The notes under the pieces are model-generated. The model saw only the letters and a list, made by a program, of their open reading frames with translations, was not told where the DNA came from and did not search any database. From Fasciola hepatica (Eukaryota > Platyhelminthes > Trematoda > Plagiorchiida > Fasciolidae): a DNA stretch of 64,000 nt. Shown one piece after another: positions 1-10,823 of the stretch (the stretch's first letter is position 1; each line of letters begins with the position of its first letter). The DNA is taken from contig CANUEZ040000156.1 in NCBI GenBank assembly GCA_948099385.1, forward strand, positions 9,445,501-9,509,500. The letters run 5' to 3'. The translations under genes were made by a program, and so were the position numbers.

Positions 1-1776
1 TGCTCGATTCTGTTACGACTGAAATGTACAGCCACATTACTGACTCCAAGAACGTCGCTGGTTTCAGTGTTTCTGACTGCACAATTCTCTCACCAGTCAG
101 ACATAAATTACTCAGTTAGCACAATAGGGTTCATTTTAGACGACACTGCCTTGGGTTGCTCAAAATGTCCCAGAGTCGCAGCTGCCCACTATTACTTCAA
201 TTCAAGGACGACCTAAAAGCTGCATATTCCGTTAACAGCGAATTGACAGTTGCCACCAGTTCTCTTTCCAGGTAAACCAATACATTCCCCAACAGAACAT
301 CTTTTCAGAAGAAAATATCTTCATCACTCAAAAGCAACTCTGCCCTACCTATGCACTCTGACCCCACTGGGCCTGGTGCGAAGGCTATTCCGTGCCTCAC
401 AGGCAGGACGCCGAAATCAGGTCCGGCTCCCCACGCTGTCTACCAGCAAGCTGTTGAATATTGAATATTGTATATTTCTTGACCGTGGTCAATGCACATG
501 CACAAGGCAACATCAGAGAATACAACAGGACATGTCAATGTGACGTATTTACAATTTCTAAGTTTATGAATCACACAGCAACCGAAATACTACAGTAAAG
601 TCATGTAGTGTTTCAGTGAACTATAGTGGTAATGGTTGAAGCGGGAATTGCGAATCGGTTTCGGATTCGGTGGGGGCGGTGTGGATAGCTGAACAGGCGT
701 GGGATTGCTCGTATAAGCGATAATTGGAAGGTCACTAACAAGTAACCAGGCGGGAGAGATGCCAAAGAACAAGAATAAAAGTAAAGTAAGCAAGAGGCAA
801 TGAACGTGCAGTCAGAGATGCGGGCAAAATATAAAAGGCTGATCCAGCATTAGGTGACTAATTGTGGAGAAAGCATGTGAAATAAATGCAAGTGAGTCAA
901 AAGTAATAATAAAACGGAGTTTTTGTGCAGGTGATTTCAGTGTCATATGGAAATTCACATGAAGGAGAAAAGCTTTACAAGGATTTCAGTGAACTTTTGA
1001 AGTGCATGAATGGTGTATGGACGCGTAACGGACTTTCAAAGAAGAGCCGTCAAATAAACGGATTAGTGGAGACAAACGCTACTGGCTAGGCAGACGTTGG
1101 AAGAGTGTAAAGAAAAAAAGAAAAACACTTTTTGCTTGTGATAAAAAATATTAGCCAAATTCTGGTTGGCTGCGGATGGCGGGCATTCTATTTCATAAAG
1201 ACCTTGGTTACGGGTGATGGCAGGTAGGCTGTTGAGGGTAGCAGGTAAGAAGGGGCTGGTTTGGCTAAGTGGACAGCGGCCAAGGCTGAGTTTCTTACTG
1301 CGGCGCGGAAAGAATTGAACTGTTGGAATGGATTATTGGGAATAGACGTTGAGCGGACGTGGGTTGGTGGTTAGTGTCAGGAATCACCTCTGCGATCCGG
1401 TGAGACTTTCATGAGGGTTTGTTACTCCGTGTACGGAGCTCCATATGACGTTGGCAGGCGAGAGTATGGGTTTAAACCATTGATTAAATCTCCTAGTCCC
1501 CACGGTAATCCGGGATTACCGTCGAATTGGCCGATGGCTACCCAAGTAACCAATGCGATCTGAAAGAGATCAGGAGTGCGGCACTCTGGAGAGTGTTCCA
1601 GCTGTGGGTTATGATTATCGTTTTAATGGAAACCAGAAAATGAACACTTTGTTATCTGAACAGTTAGTTATCATTCGGCTAGTGGGCTGGTCTATTAGGA
1701 ATCCCTAGACGGAGACTGGTAGCCTTCTTGGGTAATTGGGTGATATCAAGTAGGTGGTGGAAGAGGAGAGGGTGTC
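1..1776. other. No gene recognised; unassigned repeat-like DNA
   Basis: I see no convincing coding sequence or known element domain here. The open frames are short, lack recognisable motifs and overlap on both strands. From about 600 to 1750 the plus strand is rich in purines, with many GGT/GGG runs, like the degenerate repeat DNA at 5.7-8.2 kb. Two short perfect hairpins lie at 1425-1438 and 1502-1522. This could be the decayed 5' part of a mobile element. Confidence 0.4.
1502..1522. repeat. Perfect 21-nt palindrome
   Basis: Ten bases (ACGGTAATCC) are followed by one central base and their exact reverse complement. A smaller hairpin (CTCCGT, two bases, ACGGAG) lies 64 bases upstream. Adjacent stem-loops of this kind can mark the untranslated 5' end of a retroelement, but no coding region follows to confirm it. 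Confidence 0.5.
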
Positions 1777-2057
1777 ATGGTAGAATTTTATTGCTCAATA
1801 ACACAGCGTAGTCGAGATCGTTGGTGGGTTGTCGACGTTTCGGTCACCAAGGGTAACCTTTTTCAAGACTGGTTTTGCAACCGAATGAAACTGGAATAAT
1901 AGCTTAGAGCAATTGGGTGTTAGTCACAGTGTGTTCGTGTGTTGGTCTGTGTGTTTGTGATGTTGTTTTAGTGTAAGAGGTGGGTGGGTGGGTTGAATCT
2001 TCGTCCATACTATGTGTCTCGACTACGCTGTGTTATTGAGCAATAAAATTCTACCAT
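1777..2057. mobile_element. MITE-like element with 41-bp perfect terminal inverted repeats
   Basis: The first 41 bases (1777-1817) are the exact reverse complement of the last 41 (2017-2057), and the ends read ATGGTAGAATT. The interior of about 200 bp has no coding capacity. This is the structure of a non-autonomous DNA transposon; the perfect match of both arms suggests recent movement or pairing-dependent conversion. Flanking target duplications are not obvious; a 2-bp AT duplication would be hidden in the palindromic ends. On the minus strand near 1830-1865 the interior has GACC-GAAAC-GTC, reminiscent of the 3' half of hammerhead-type motifs. I cannot assign a superfamily. Confidence 0.8.
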
Positions 2058-2505
2058 AACATTTCACATGGAGCATCGATTTTTCGATACACTCCGAACC
2101 GATTTCGGTTCTGACACATTAAGGAGAGGGTGTCCATTTGGAAACCAGGAATAAAACCATAGTAGAGGGTATGATCTGGGAGAAGAATGTGAAAATAGGA
2201 AGACAGCAGTCTGGTCAGTTCACCAGCTATGGTCAAGGACGGCAAACAGTGAAAAGGTAGGAAAACACTGGGTGGTAAGGTGGGGATTTTTCATGTGAGG
2301 GCAAACTTGCTGGTATTCTGCGGGGTCATGAGAATCAGAGGTATACGGTTTCCGGTTGGAATAGGGTCTTAACTTACCATGAGGATATGCGCAGAGAAGT
2401 GAGGCATAGTTACAGATGCACGGTAGTATGTGGCAAGACTCCAGTATACGAGAAAGGGGCAAGAAAAGCAGGATGGGACGGCTGTGTTCTAGCCTGAGAC
2501 AGAGG

Positions 2506-2718
2506 AATTAAGTGAAGGCGAGCACCTATCATTAAGGGACGAAACGGTTTTTTAATTATTATTATTTACATATTTATGTATGCAAATTGTTACAAAATGT
2601 CACGATCTGGTAAGGAGGGAAGGGAAATTTGAGTGGAGCATACCCAAGGTATATATGTATGTAAATGTATATATATACATATATTTATATTTATATATAA
2701 TATATATAAACATATATA
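2506..2718 (+). repeat. Direct repeat copy 1: decayed hammerhead-like segment plus TA tract
   Basis: The segment starts AATTAAGTGAAGGCGAGCACC, continues with GGGACGAAACGGT, then a T-rich stretch, then GAGTGGAGCATACCCAAGG and an interrupted TA-rich tract. Copy 2 begins at 2803 with the same blocks in the same order. The GGACGAAACGG block matches the 3' core of hammerhead ribozymes seen in flatworm satellite and SINE-like repeats, but the CTGATGA half has been lost, so it should be inactive. That family link is inference. Confidence 0.65.
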
Positions 2719-2802
2719 GCTGTATACTTATATGCGATCATCGGGCGGGTCATGGGAAAGCGGTCGGATGCAAAAGACTGCGGCACATTGGGGTCTGATA
2801 CT

Positions 2803-2935
2803 AATTAAGTGAGGGCGAGCACCTGTCACTAAAGGACGAAACGGTCTTTTTATTTATTATGTGTGCAAATTATGGTGTAAAATGGCACCATCTAATGAGG
2901 AGGGAGGAGAAAAGTGAGTGGAGCATACCCAAGGA

Positions 2936-2979
<44 letters not shown>

Positions 2980-2985
2980 TTATAT
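2803..2985 (+). repeat. Direct repeat copy 2 with (TA)n microsatellite
   Basis: This repeats copy 1 at a spacing of 297 bp: AATTAAGTGAGGGCGAGCACC, AAAGGACGAAACGGTC, GAGTGGAGCATACCCAAGG, then an uninterrupted (TA)n tract at about 2939-2976. The open frames seen through the TA tract (alternating Tyr-Ile) are artefacts of the microsatellite. Confidence 0.7.
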
Positions 2986-2999
2986 ATGGTTGACTCAGA

Positions 3000-5450
3000 C
3001 TTAAATAACTCCCCGCCCCCCGCGCCACTCCCACGCAAAAGCCCTTTTCTACCATCTCTCTCAGTGACCTATGCTTCCAGTTGCTTCTGTCCTCCACCAC
3101 ACCCCTCAAACTGTACATTATATTGGCATCAATCCCACTTTCCTCCATTCAGCCTGAAAGCCAAGACAGGACCCTGGTACAACCACCAACCTTCGCAGCC
3201 GTAATTCTCACTTGTCGTCGGAGCCGTTGGTACTCGTTGTCAACCCAAAATGTCACTCCAAAGACACGCCCAACCACACTCATGATGCAAGCTTGGGCCC
3301 ACCATGTTTGGGTGATCCTCACCAGTGCCTTTCTCAGCCTCATACGAACCTATATGTTACTCTACCCAGGTCTGCACCTGTTCAGCTGATCACTTCAACC
3401 AAACGTCCTCAAGCCCAATCGAAGTTTCCTGAAGAAGTACCCTCGGACCAAATGGGAGCCAATCAGCTGTGACAACATCTAGCTCCATCCAACGCCATTG
3501 ATCCTACACGTAGGGGTAACCACCAGAGCCATTTCCCCCGCTCCTGTCCATCATTCTCCGCCTGGTACCAAATCACCACCTACGATAACTAGCAGCAACT
3601 CCAGGACAGGGAATGTATCCTGCCTCCCCGCTCTACACATCCATCCTCCACTCACCGGTCCCCATACCATACACGAGCCTCCAGCCCTCTTCAAATGTAG
3701 CTCCCTCCCTCCTACGCCAGCCTTTCACTATTCTCCGTTACTCACACACATCTGTGTACCCCTACTCCCACCTATCAGCTTCATACTGATCCAACAGGTA
3801 GGTTATCCGCAGCAAAGAGATTGGTTTTTCTTGGCCGATGCCCCCCACGCCTGGTCCTAACGCCACCAGCCCTAGGGACAACATCGAAAACCTTTCGTGA
3901 ACCTGTTGTTGGTCACCTACAGCTATCGTTTTCTTGCCGTATTTCACCAATCCAGCTTGGTTAACTGGTACTTGTTCGGGCCCAAAGAATTCAATACATA
4001 CCCATCCAACTTGTTCCGCTGAGGTACTCTGCCGCCCGGCTGTAGAAACTCAAGATGACAGCAGTGGATTTTTGCTCCCAATTTCAAGATGGCCGTCATC
4101 ACCTGACCGGTTCTCTAGGTTTCCCAATAAATCTCCTTAGTCGGCCAGAGCAGGCATCTACCTCTACACAGATGGGTTGCCATGGACCTCATACAACTCT
4201 CCGTCTACCTGACACAGGCTTTACGATTCAAAAAGTTGTCATAACTCATGTCCTGACGTCGTTCCCATCACCGGAGACTAGATCTTGGAACCCAATCCCA
4301 CAAGTGATTAACGTAAAAAAACTTTTTCGAAGATAATAGAATTTACAGGAGTTGAGATGGTACCTGATGCATGCATCTCACATTATTTTGGTGCCTCCCA
4401 AGGGACACACCACATTCGACTCAATTGCAGACTCTCCAAGGAGCACCGCTCAACTCCCAATTGTCACCAAGACAGTTGGTTGTGTCTATCGCCCGCCGAA
4501 CTCCACTACTCTAGGCTGATCTCCATCGATTGAAGCCTCTGCTTAACTTTTGCTATTGCCTCCGGCAGCGAGAGTCATAGCCGATGGTTCTGACTGGCCT
4601 ACAATATCCCGGACGAAGCCCGCAGCACCGCCCAACCTGGTAGACTTTGTCTCCCATACTCACGTTAGGGTTGGGTGCGACAAATTGCGACCTTTACTAG
4701 AAACACCAACATCCTAGATCTTGTATTCACTCAATGCGTTTCCAACTTTTAGGTTTCAGTTGTGCATAAATTTCCGTGCAGCGACCATTAATTAGAAGTA
4801 GGTATCCTTTCATTCCATACTCATCCACCAGGCTCTCGGGCCCCAGTCAAAACTCCTTACTGTTTAACCTGGGATCCTTTGACAAATCTCATCCGTAATC
4901 AAGATTAGGGCAACTTTTCCAACCATAACGGGCTGCTGATAGCTTCAATTTTAACACTGCATACTGCTTGTCGAAGCTCAGAGCTGCTGGCCAAATCTCC
5001 TTCTGTAGGAAATCCAAACTCGCTCCCCTCTAACAAAAGTATCTTATGATGCAGAAGCTTCACCTAGAACCAATGGCTTTGTCTCTCTCATCATACTAAC
5101 AGGTCTTACTGATTTTATCCGGGATCTGGAGGAGCTTCAGCTTCGCAACAAAAGCAAAGCTCTGGGAAATCCAAAGAAGGAGTTGAATTTCACAATTCCA
5201 CAAAAAGCGAGGAACCTGAAGGCGGAAACTACTATCCAGTGCATAGATTTACCGAATGAATCCTCCGTTTACCCCCGTTTGATATACCTGAAATCTTTAC
5301 CCTACACTTCACTACCTCCGTAGCTCCTGCTGAAGGAAAGGCCCTCCCAAAATTGAGAACCAGCACCGGTTCTTCTTCATCTATTCCAATATTTCGTGTA
5401 AATATTATTTCCAGACTCACTTCACGTAACGAAGCACTTCTCATCTTCGA
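3000..5450 (+). mobile_element. Degenerate CR1-like non-LTR retrotransposon (5' part)
   Basis: A proline- and serine-rich broken reading frame (about 3000-4330) is followed by pieces of an apurinic-type endonuclease. Near 4475 a frame reads GCVYRPPNSTT, the conserved strand of CR1/Jockey endonucleases. Near 4700-4790 the signature ILDLVFT appears, followed by PCSDH. Between and after these lie many stops and frameshifts. The reverse transcriptase is missing or unrecognisable, so the copy is dead and truncated. The proline-rich frame probably corresponds to ORF1, but that is inference from position. Confidence 0.6.
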
Positions 5451-5634
5451 ATAGATTGGTTGTCCCAGCTGCAGCCACTAAATATGGATCAGACCCGCTG
5501 TTGCAGTGTCCCGATCTTGGAGCTTCACACGCGCAAGAACATGCCTTGTTGTATAGCAGGTTCACTAAGAGTCGATTCTTGAAACCAAATACATCGATTA
5601 AAGGAATAATAACAGATCGCTTATGCTCCAAGTT

Positions 5635-5666
5635 AATAATAATAATAATTATTATTATTATTATAA
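5635..5666. repeat. (AAT)n/(ATT)n palindromic microsatellite
   Basis: About four AAT units run directly into ATT units, giving a self-complementary tract. The minus-strand open frame that runs through it (Asn and Tyr runs) is an artefact. Confidence 0.8.
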
Positions 5667-5699
5667 TGGTTTATTTCGGGGACACCCGAAGCATGCTTG

Positions 5700-7450
5700 A
5701 CTGCATGATCACATGATAAAAGTGAGGTCACAAGGAGGTTCCTTGGATATTCATTTGGGTAAATGCAGCCCAAAAGTGTACAGGTTTTGGTGGTCCCTCG
5801 AACGATTGCCCGGCAAATTTGAGTTTGAAGGTCGGGTGGACGTACATTTGCGAAGTGAGTGAAATGGGCTCCGCCGTCGAGATACGTGATGAAGTAAAGC
5901 GGTGGTGAAGTACAAACGCGCAGTATTTTGGATAGCGTCGATGTAAAGTCGCAGGGGTGAGTAAACTGACAAAGAAAACTTTCGAAAAAGCACCAACGAA
6001 AAATTGGAGAATTTTGGGTGATGAAGGTCATGCACTTGAACCAGTAGTCCAGATGACCCGGAAAATAGCAGAAATATAATACCGAAGGATTTGTGGTATC
6101 CTTCGAGGAGGGGGAATGCGTAAATGAAACAGTCCGTTTAACCACGGAATTGGTATTTACTATTCATCAAGAGGTTGTGGAGGACGCCCTCATAAAGAGG
6201 TGGATGCAGATGCCCGAGCCTGGAAATTTCACTGGAGCAGAGTGACGAAAGTTGACAGGTGAGTGAAACACGATTCGAATAAAGGGTTCGTTTCAGGTTC
6301 ATTGGTGAACACAATTTGACAACATGAGTTGATATACTATGATCTTATGAAGTCGTGTGGGGTGGTGCATAAACGATACTGTCAAAACATGTAAAGAATC
6401 GCTTAACGGGATGCGCTGGTAAGAGTCTGACATGGGGCATTTGGGAAACAACTGGAAGGTCAGTAAATTGGCATACGTATAGTTCATTGCCAGCAAAGGT
6501 TTGGAGAAATCGCTTTCGCAGTGTTCTTCGGCGTAGATGCCTAATGGTGGAGGACTGATGAAAAAACGGCAGTAGGTAATAAGTGGGTGAAACGGTGCTC
6601 GACTAGTGGTTTATCGGGGGTTACTCCAAGACTGACGGATGAGAAATACAAATGTACAACGAAGTGGGCATAATGGTGGTTTATATGTTCAATATCTGAC
6701 GGAATAAACTGGGGATAGTACATCGCTGGAGTCTTCAGAAAGTGCAGATAATCGTGTGACTAGGTACGTTGAGGAAAGTCCAACCTGAGACTTTGGGGGT
6801 AATAACGGCAGCCTAAATTACAGTAGTTGATTTTCAGCTAAAGATGCAGAGAGAGCACTATGGATTTTGGTGCAGGTGGCTGACCATGAATCTTGCCGGA
6901 GCAGCGGCAGTGGTTCACAGATGAGTGAAAAGTGATACAATTATGGATTTGTCCGGGTTCGTTGATGAGTAGCATGAGAGCTTCTAAAGTTGGTAACAAA
7001 GTGGATGCGGGAGGTGGACATAAGGTGGACTGATGCAGTCGTATAAGAGTAGTACATATGAGCAGCTCTCAGGAAGTGCAGATGATTGCAAAGCTGGATA
7101 TGCTGAAGTCTGACATGAAAAGCTAAGGAGGCAATCAAACTATTTATGTCCTGGATTGTGGATACTTCATTGCCAATGTGACTGTCATGAAGTGCAAATG
7201 GCTGAATGAGAAAAGATGCAACGGAAGGATACACTGAAATTAGAGGCGGCATCACGCCGATGAAGCGCTGGAAGGAGGACCATTTCGTTTTGTGTGGAAT
7301 TGTTGGCAGGTGAGAGCCGAATCTTTAAATGATGGTTTTGTTTAGATAAATGTAGTGATGACATACAAATTACCAATTAGATGAATGGTCTCTTCAAGAG
7401 TATACCAGAAATTGTCATATTCATAATAAAGATCTGAACGGTGAAACCGT
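5700..7450. repeat. Decayed tandem repeat region with about 684-bp higher-order spacing
   Basis: No gene is recognised. Recurring words keep one spacing: GAAGTCGTGTGG (6348) with GCAGTCGTATAAG (7032); TCTGACATG near 6427 and 7107; TTCATTGCCA near 6482 and 7166. Each pair is about 680-684 bp apart. Shorter echoes of GTGCAGAT/GTGCAAATGGCTGA occur at about 6745, 6873, 7078 and 7196. Divergence is high, so this is an eye-level alignment. The minus-strand frames here resemble one another because the DNA repeats, not because they are genes. Confidence 0.45.
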
Positions 7451-7709
7451 TTCATGTTTTGGGGTACAGAATCCGGTAACTGGACTTAATAGGATGAGGG
7501 TAAACATGGCATCAGTTCAAGCGAGCAAAAGATAAGTCGATGGATATAAATGTCAGTAGTCGCAAATAGTAGGGTACATTTCTCAGCCGAGCGAGTGTGT
7601 GTGCGTATGTTGATTAGAAACTTGACCGGGTGTATGGTAAACCTTGCTCGGGAACTTTGGAAGAGTCAATGGGTGGTAGCAGTAAGATACAGGGGACGTT
7701 GATTTTCAA

Positions 7710-8140
7710 TCCGCAACTAGTGCTAGTGGGTGAGGCTGGCCGTGCGCTGGACACCTAGCCTGAAAACCAATTCTGGTGACAGGAGGCGCGATCCGCCAGC
7801 CTAGTTGCGCCCGCGTATCGTTGCAGTTGGCCTGCAAGCCCGATGTGCCCCGGCCAAAGCGGTGGATCTGACCGCGCCTCGCACCGTTGGGATTGACATG
7901 AGTTTTCTTGGTGGGGCCAAACGGCCGTAGGTATCAGGAAGTCCGCGATCAGGCGACCAAGGGATCCTGGAACGTAAGAAGGGAGCATCGGTCGGGTAGC
8001 GTATGAATAGCCAACGGTCAGGTAGATGCGTAGGCCAGGTTAGTGACCGGTGTGGTCTCCAGAGTATTAAGAGTCATCGAGAGAAAGGTACGCACGAATG
8101 AAGGTCTGGAAATAGAGACAAAGTAGAGGAGCACAGTCCG
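7710..8140. repeat. Dispersed repeat, copy A (partner at 17115-17530)
   Basis: Several blocks recur in the same order about 9.4 kb downstream: TGAGGCTG, GGACACC-AGCCTGAAAA, a TTGCAG block, GCCCGATGTGC, AAAGCGGTGGAT, and a more diverged stretch ending near 8140. The minus strand gives related peptide fragments in both copies (GHIGLAGQLQRYAGATRLAD here and AHIGHAERLQQFAHATRLAD there). This suggests an old coding or conserved segment of an unnamed element. Confidence 0.7.
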
Positions 8141-8295
8141 GGATGCTGCCAGCTGAAGATAAATGGGAATCGATACAAAGAGGCAACAATAATAGACAGT
8201 GAATCTCTGAGACTAGTTTTTCGATTGCAGAAGGCGGAAAAACTAAGAATGGTTATTTAATTTCATCTGTCATAGACCGCCGGTGTTTGTGCGAT

Positions 8296-10632
8296 TCAAA
8301 TGTCTAGACCCTTCTCATAGGCTTGGTCATCGGGCATGTCTACATTTACGAGCTGTAAGGTTTGGATAACCGTGGGGAACTTATCCAAAGCACTTCTAAA
8401 CCGATGGCTGGAAGTAGAACTGCGTATTTCTAACGGTAATTTATTCCATAATTTAGAATGCACTTTGATGAAGAAATGTAAACGTAAGCTGATGTTGGTA
8501 ATAGGGGTTGAAAGGGTAAGAATTCTAGAACGTAGTGGATAGCTAGAAACGGGCGCAAAGTGCAGTGGATTAGAAGTATATGTCCGACTGTGAAGGATGT
8601 TATACAAAAAGATAAGGTTCAGTTTCATACGGCAAAGCCATAAAGGGTCTAGTTTAAAAAATAAGCAGCATTCTTTACAGATGAGGGATGAGCTCCATCC
8701 AATCAGTCGCTTGGTAAAACTACGTTGAACTGATTCTATACCAATTCTGTCTGATTTCCGCATACTAAAAAAGATCAGTGGGCAGTATTCTAATAAAGGC
8801 CTGGCATGAGATTTATAAAGGGAAAGAATGCAGTCTCGAAGTTGGAAGGAGCGAAATATTAGCCTTAGACACTTTCCGGCCTTAGCGACTTGGAGGGCCG
8901 AATATTCCGAGAAATTAAATGTGAAGGAATAGTTCAAGCCAAGGTCCCGAACTACTTGCTTGTTAGCAATGGTTGAACCACAAACGGTTAAGGATCCTGG
9001 AGGTAGCTTGCATTTATATGTAGGAACCTCACATTTGTCAGCGGAAAAATTCATCTGCCAAGTTGAACACCATCTATGGAGTGCAGATATGTCTTTAGAG
9101 ATGTTTAAGATAGCCGAGGCGATGCATTCAGGCTTGAATGAGTAGAAAAATTTAACGTCATCAGCAAAAAGAAATGGGGTGCCATGGCTCACTGAGGGGA
9201 ATATGTCGTTTATATACATGAGGAACAACAGAGGGCCAAGGACGCTACCCTGTATAACACCGCTTGTAACTGGTTTAGGCTTGGAACAGTGTCCGTTTAT
9301 CGAGACAACCTGAGAGCGATTAGACAGGTAAGAATTGATCCAAGATGGTAAAGGGTCAGTAATTCCAAATGATCGGATTTTGGCCAGAAGATGTGGGTGT
9401 GTCACGCGGTCAAATGCCTTTGACATATCCAAGTAAAGTACTATAAGGGCCATTCCGTTGTCAGCAATTTCAGTGATGAGATTTAAAAAATCGAGTTGGC
9501 AGGTTGCGCAAGATCTTGATTGAAGGAAGCCGTGTTGTTGAGGATTATTAACGTCTAATTGAAAGAGGTGCTTGACGATGTGTTCTTTTACGATTTTTTC
9601 CATTAGCCGAGAGAGGACAGGTGTATGGTTAATGGGACGGTGGTTTGTTACCTCATACAGTGGACCTTTCTTGTGATGCGGTACTATGACTGAGCATTTC
9701 CAGTTTGCGGGCACCAGACTGGAGTTCATTGATCGGGTAAATATATTCAGTAGTAGGCAAGGTAAGTCAGGTCCGCATTTAACTATTGCAGTGGGCGGTA
9801 AGCCGTCAGGTCCTGGGTAAGATGATGGCTTGAAAGTGGTTAATAATTGGGAGATAATTGAGGCGTCAAATTCCACTGTGGACAGAGTTGAAGCGGTAAC
9901 TAAGGGAAGAGGCGGAGGGTCAACATTACTAATAGGGGCCATAGTTAAGGCGAAGAATGAGTTGAAGGCCCCTGCAGTAGAAAGGGGAGTAGAGGCCGAT
10001 ACACTGTCCATTGAAACAGTTTGCGGGATATTTCCATGAATATGAGAGGTTCTGGTCCTGTACAATAATGACAGTCGAAGAGATCTATTTTGATGTCGCA
10101 GAGCTTTTGTTTCCTGGTTACATAGTGTAGTTTTTTCAAGCTTTTGGATGGTAGAATTGAGGCGAAAAAGTTGAATAAGAATTGCAAAGTCGTGTTTAGT
10201 CTCATGAATTTTTTGGAGCTTGTCATACTTTGTTTGCAGCGAAGTGATATGGGATTTCCTATTATTACTTTGCTGGGGGAGGTAGGTAATCCTATTAAGA
10301 CATCTGAAGAACTGTGCATAGAAAATATCAGTGGCGTTTTGTGGGTCACGAGAGAGCAAAAACTCACTCCAACCAGCTTGTCGAATGGTAGCAGGGAGAA
10401 CCTTCCAGTCAGGGAAAGGAGAGGGTTTGATGCAGTGTGATTTCAGGTTAGGCTGTGGGTGAGTGGGAATGCGGCAGTTAACCAGATTGTGATCGCTACC
10501 GAGCAAACTTCGGGAGATTGAGACAAATATATGAGGGACTCCATGGGTGAAAATGAGATCTAAAATGCTGGTTTTTCTCTTGGGCATATATAACAAGAAT
10601 TCAGAAAAAGACAAATATACAAGTGAAACCAA
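8296..10632 (-). CDS. CR1-like retrotransposon ORF2: endonuclease end plus reverse transcriptase
   Basis: This is a 778-codon open frame on the minus strand. The first 60 or so residues are the C-terminal end of an apurinic-like endonuclease (TSILDLIFTHG, then LGSDHNLVNCRI). A linker follows, then a complete reverse transcriptase: SSYPGPDGLPPTAIVK, HRPINHTPVLSRLMEKIV, QQHGFLQSRSCATCQLDFL, YLDMSKAFDRVTHPHLL, SGVIQGSVLGPLLFLMYIND and catalytic FADD. The thumb and C-terminal region end in a TAA-rich 3' flank. The rest of the endonuclease lies upstream (10,633-10,800) in another frame, with a TGA just before this frame. The copy is therefore 5'-damaged although the RT part looks intact. The open start is a TTG codon and should not be taken as the native start. 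Confidence 0.9.
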   Translation of the reverse strand: MVSLVYLSFSEFLLYMPKRKTSILDLIFTHGVPHIFVSISRSLLGSDHNLVNCRIPTHPQPNLKSHCIKPSPFPDWKVLPATIRQAGWSEFLLSRDPQNATDIFYAQFFRCLNRITYLPQQSNNRKSHITSLQTKYDKLQKIHETKHDFAILIQLFRLNSTIQKLEKTTLCNQETKALRHQNRSLRLSLLYRTRTSHIHGNIPQTVSMDSVSASTPLSTAGAFNSFFALTMAPISNVDPPPLPLVTASTLSTVEFDASIISQLLTTFKPSSYPGPDGLPPTAIVKCGPDLPCLLLNIFTRSMNSSLVPANWKCSVIVPHHKKGPLYEVTNHRPINHTPVLSRLMEKIVKEHIVKHLFQLDVNNPQQHGFLQSRSCATCQLDFLNLITEIADNGMALIVLYLDMSKAFDRVTHPHLLAKIRSFGITDPLPSWINSYLSNRSQVVSINGHCSKPKPVTSGVIQGSVLGPLLFLMYINDIFPSVSHGTPFLFADDVKFFYSFKPECIASAILNISKDISALHRWCSTWQMNFSADKCEVPTYKCKLPPGSLTVCGSTIANKQVVRDLGLNYSFTFNFSEYSALQVAKAGKCLRLIFRSFQLRDCILSLYKSHARPLLEYCPLIFFSMRKSDRIGIESVQRSFTKRLIGWSSSLICKECCLFFKLDPLWLCRMKLNLIFLYNILHSRTYTSNPLHFAPVSSYPLRSRILTLSTPITNISLRLHFFIKVHSKLWNKLPLEIRSSTSSHRFRSALDKFPTVIQTLQLVNVDMPDDQAYEKGLDI

Positions 10633-10823
10633 CTTGACAATTCTCCGTCACAGGCAGACCGTGAAGAATAACCTCCCAAGATGGACAGAGGAACCATTCC
10701 AATCAAGACAGTAAACCAGCGGAATATCATGAGGTGCTGGACCTCATAATACCAATAATAATATCACCATCAACGTTGCACAGCAGACAACCCGTCAGTC
10801 CCGGATGAATAAATTGACCAACA

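Noticed and set aside
5633..6145. 170-codon minus-strand open frame
   Set aside because: It ends in the AAT/ATT microsatellite (Asn and Tyr runs) and lies in degenerate repeat DNA with no recognisable domain.
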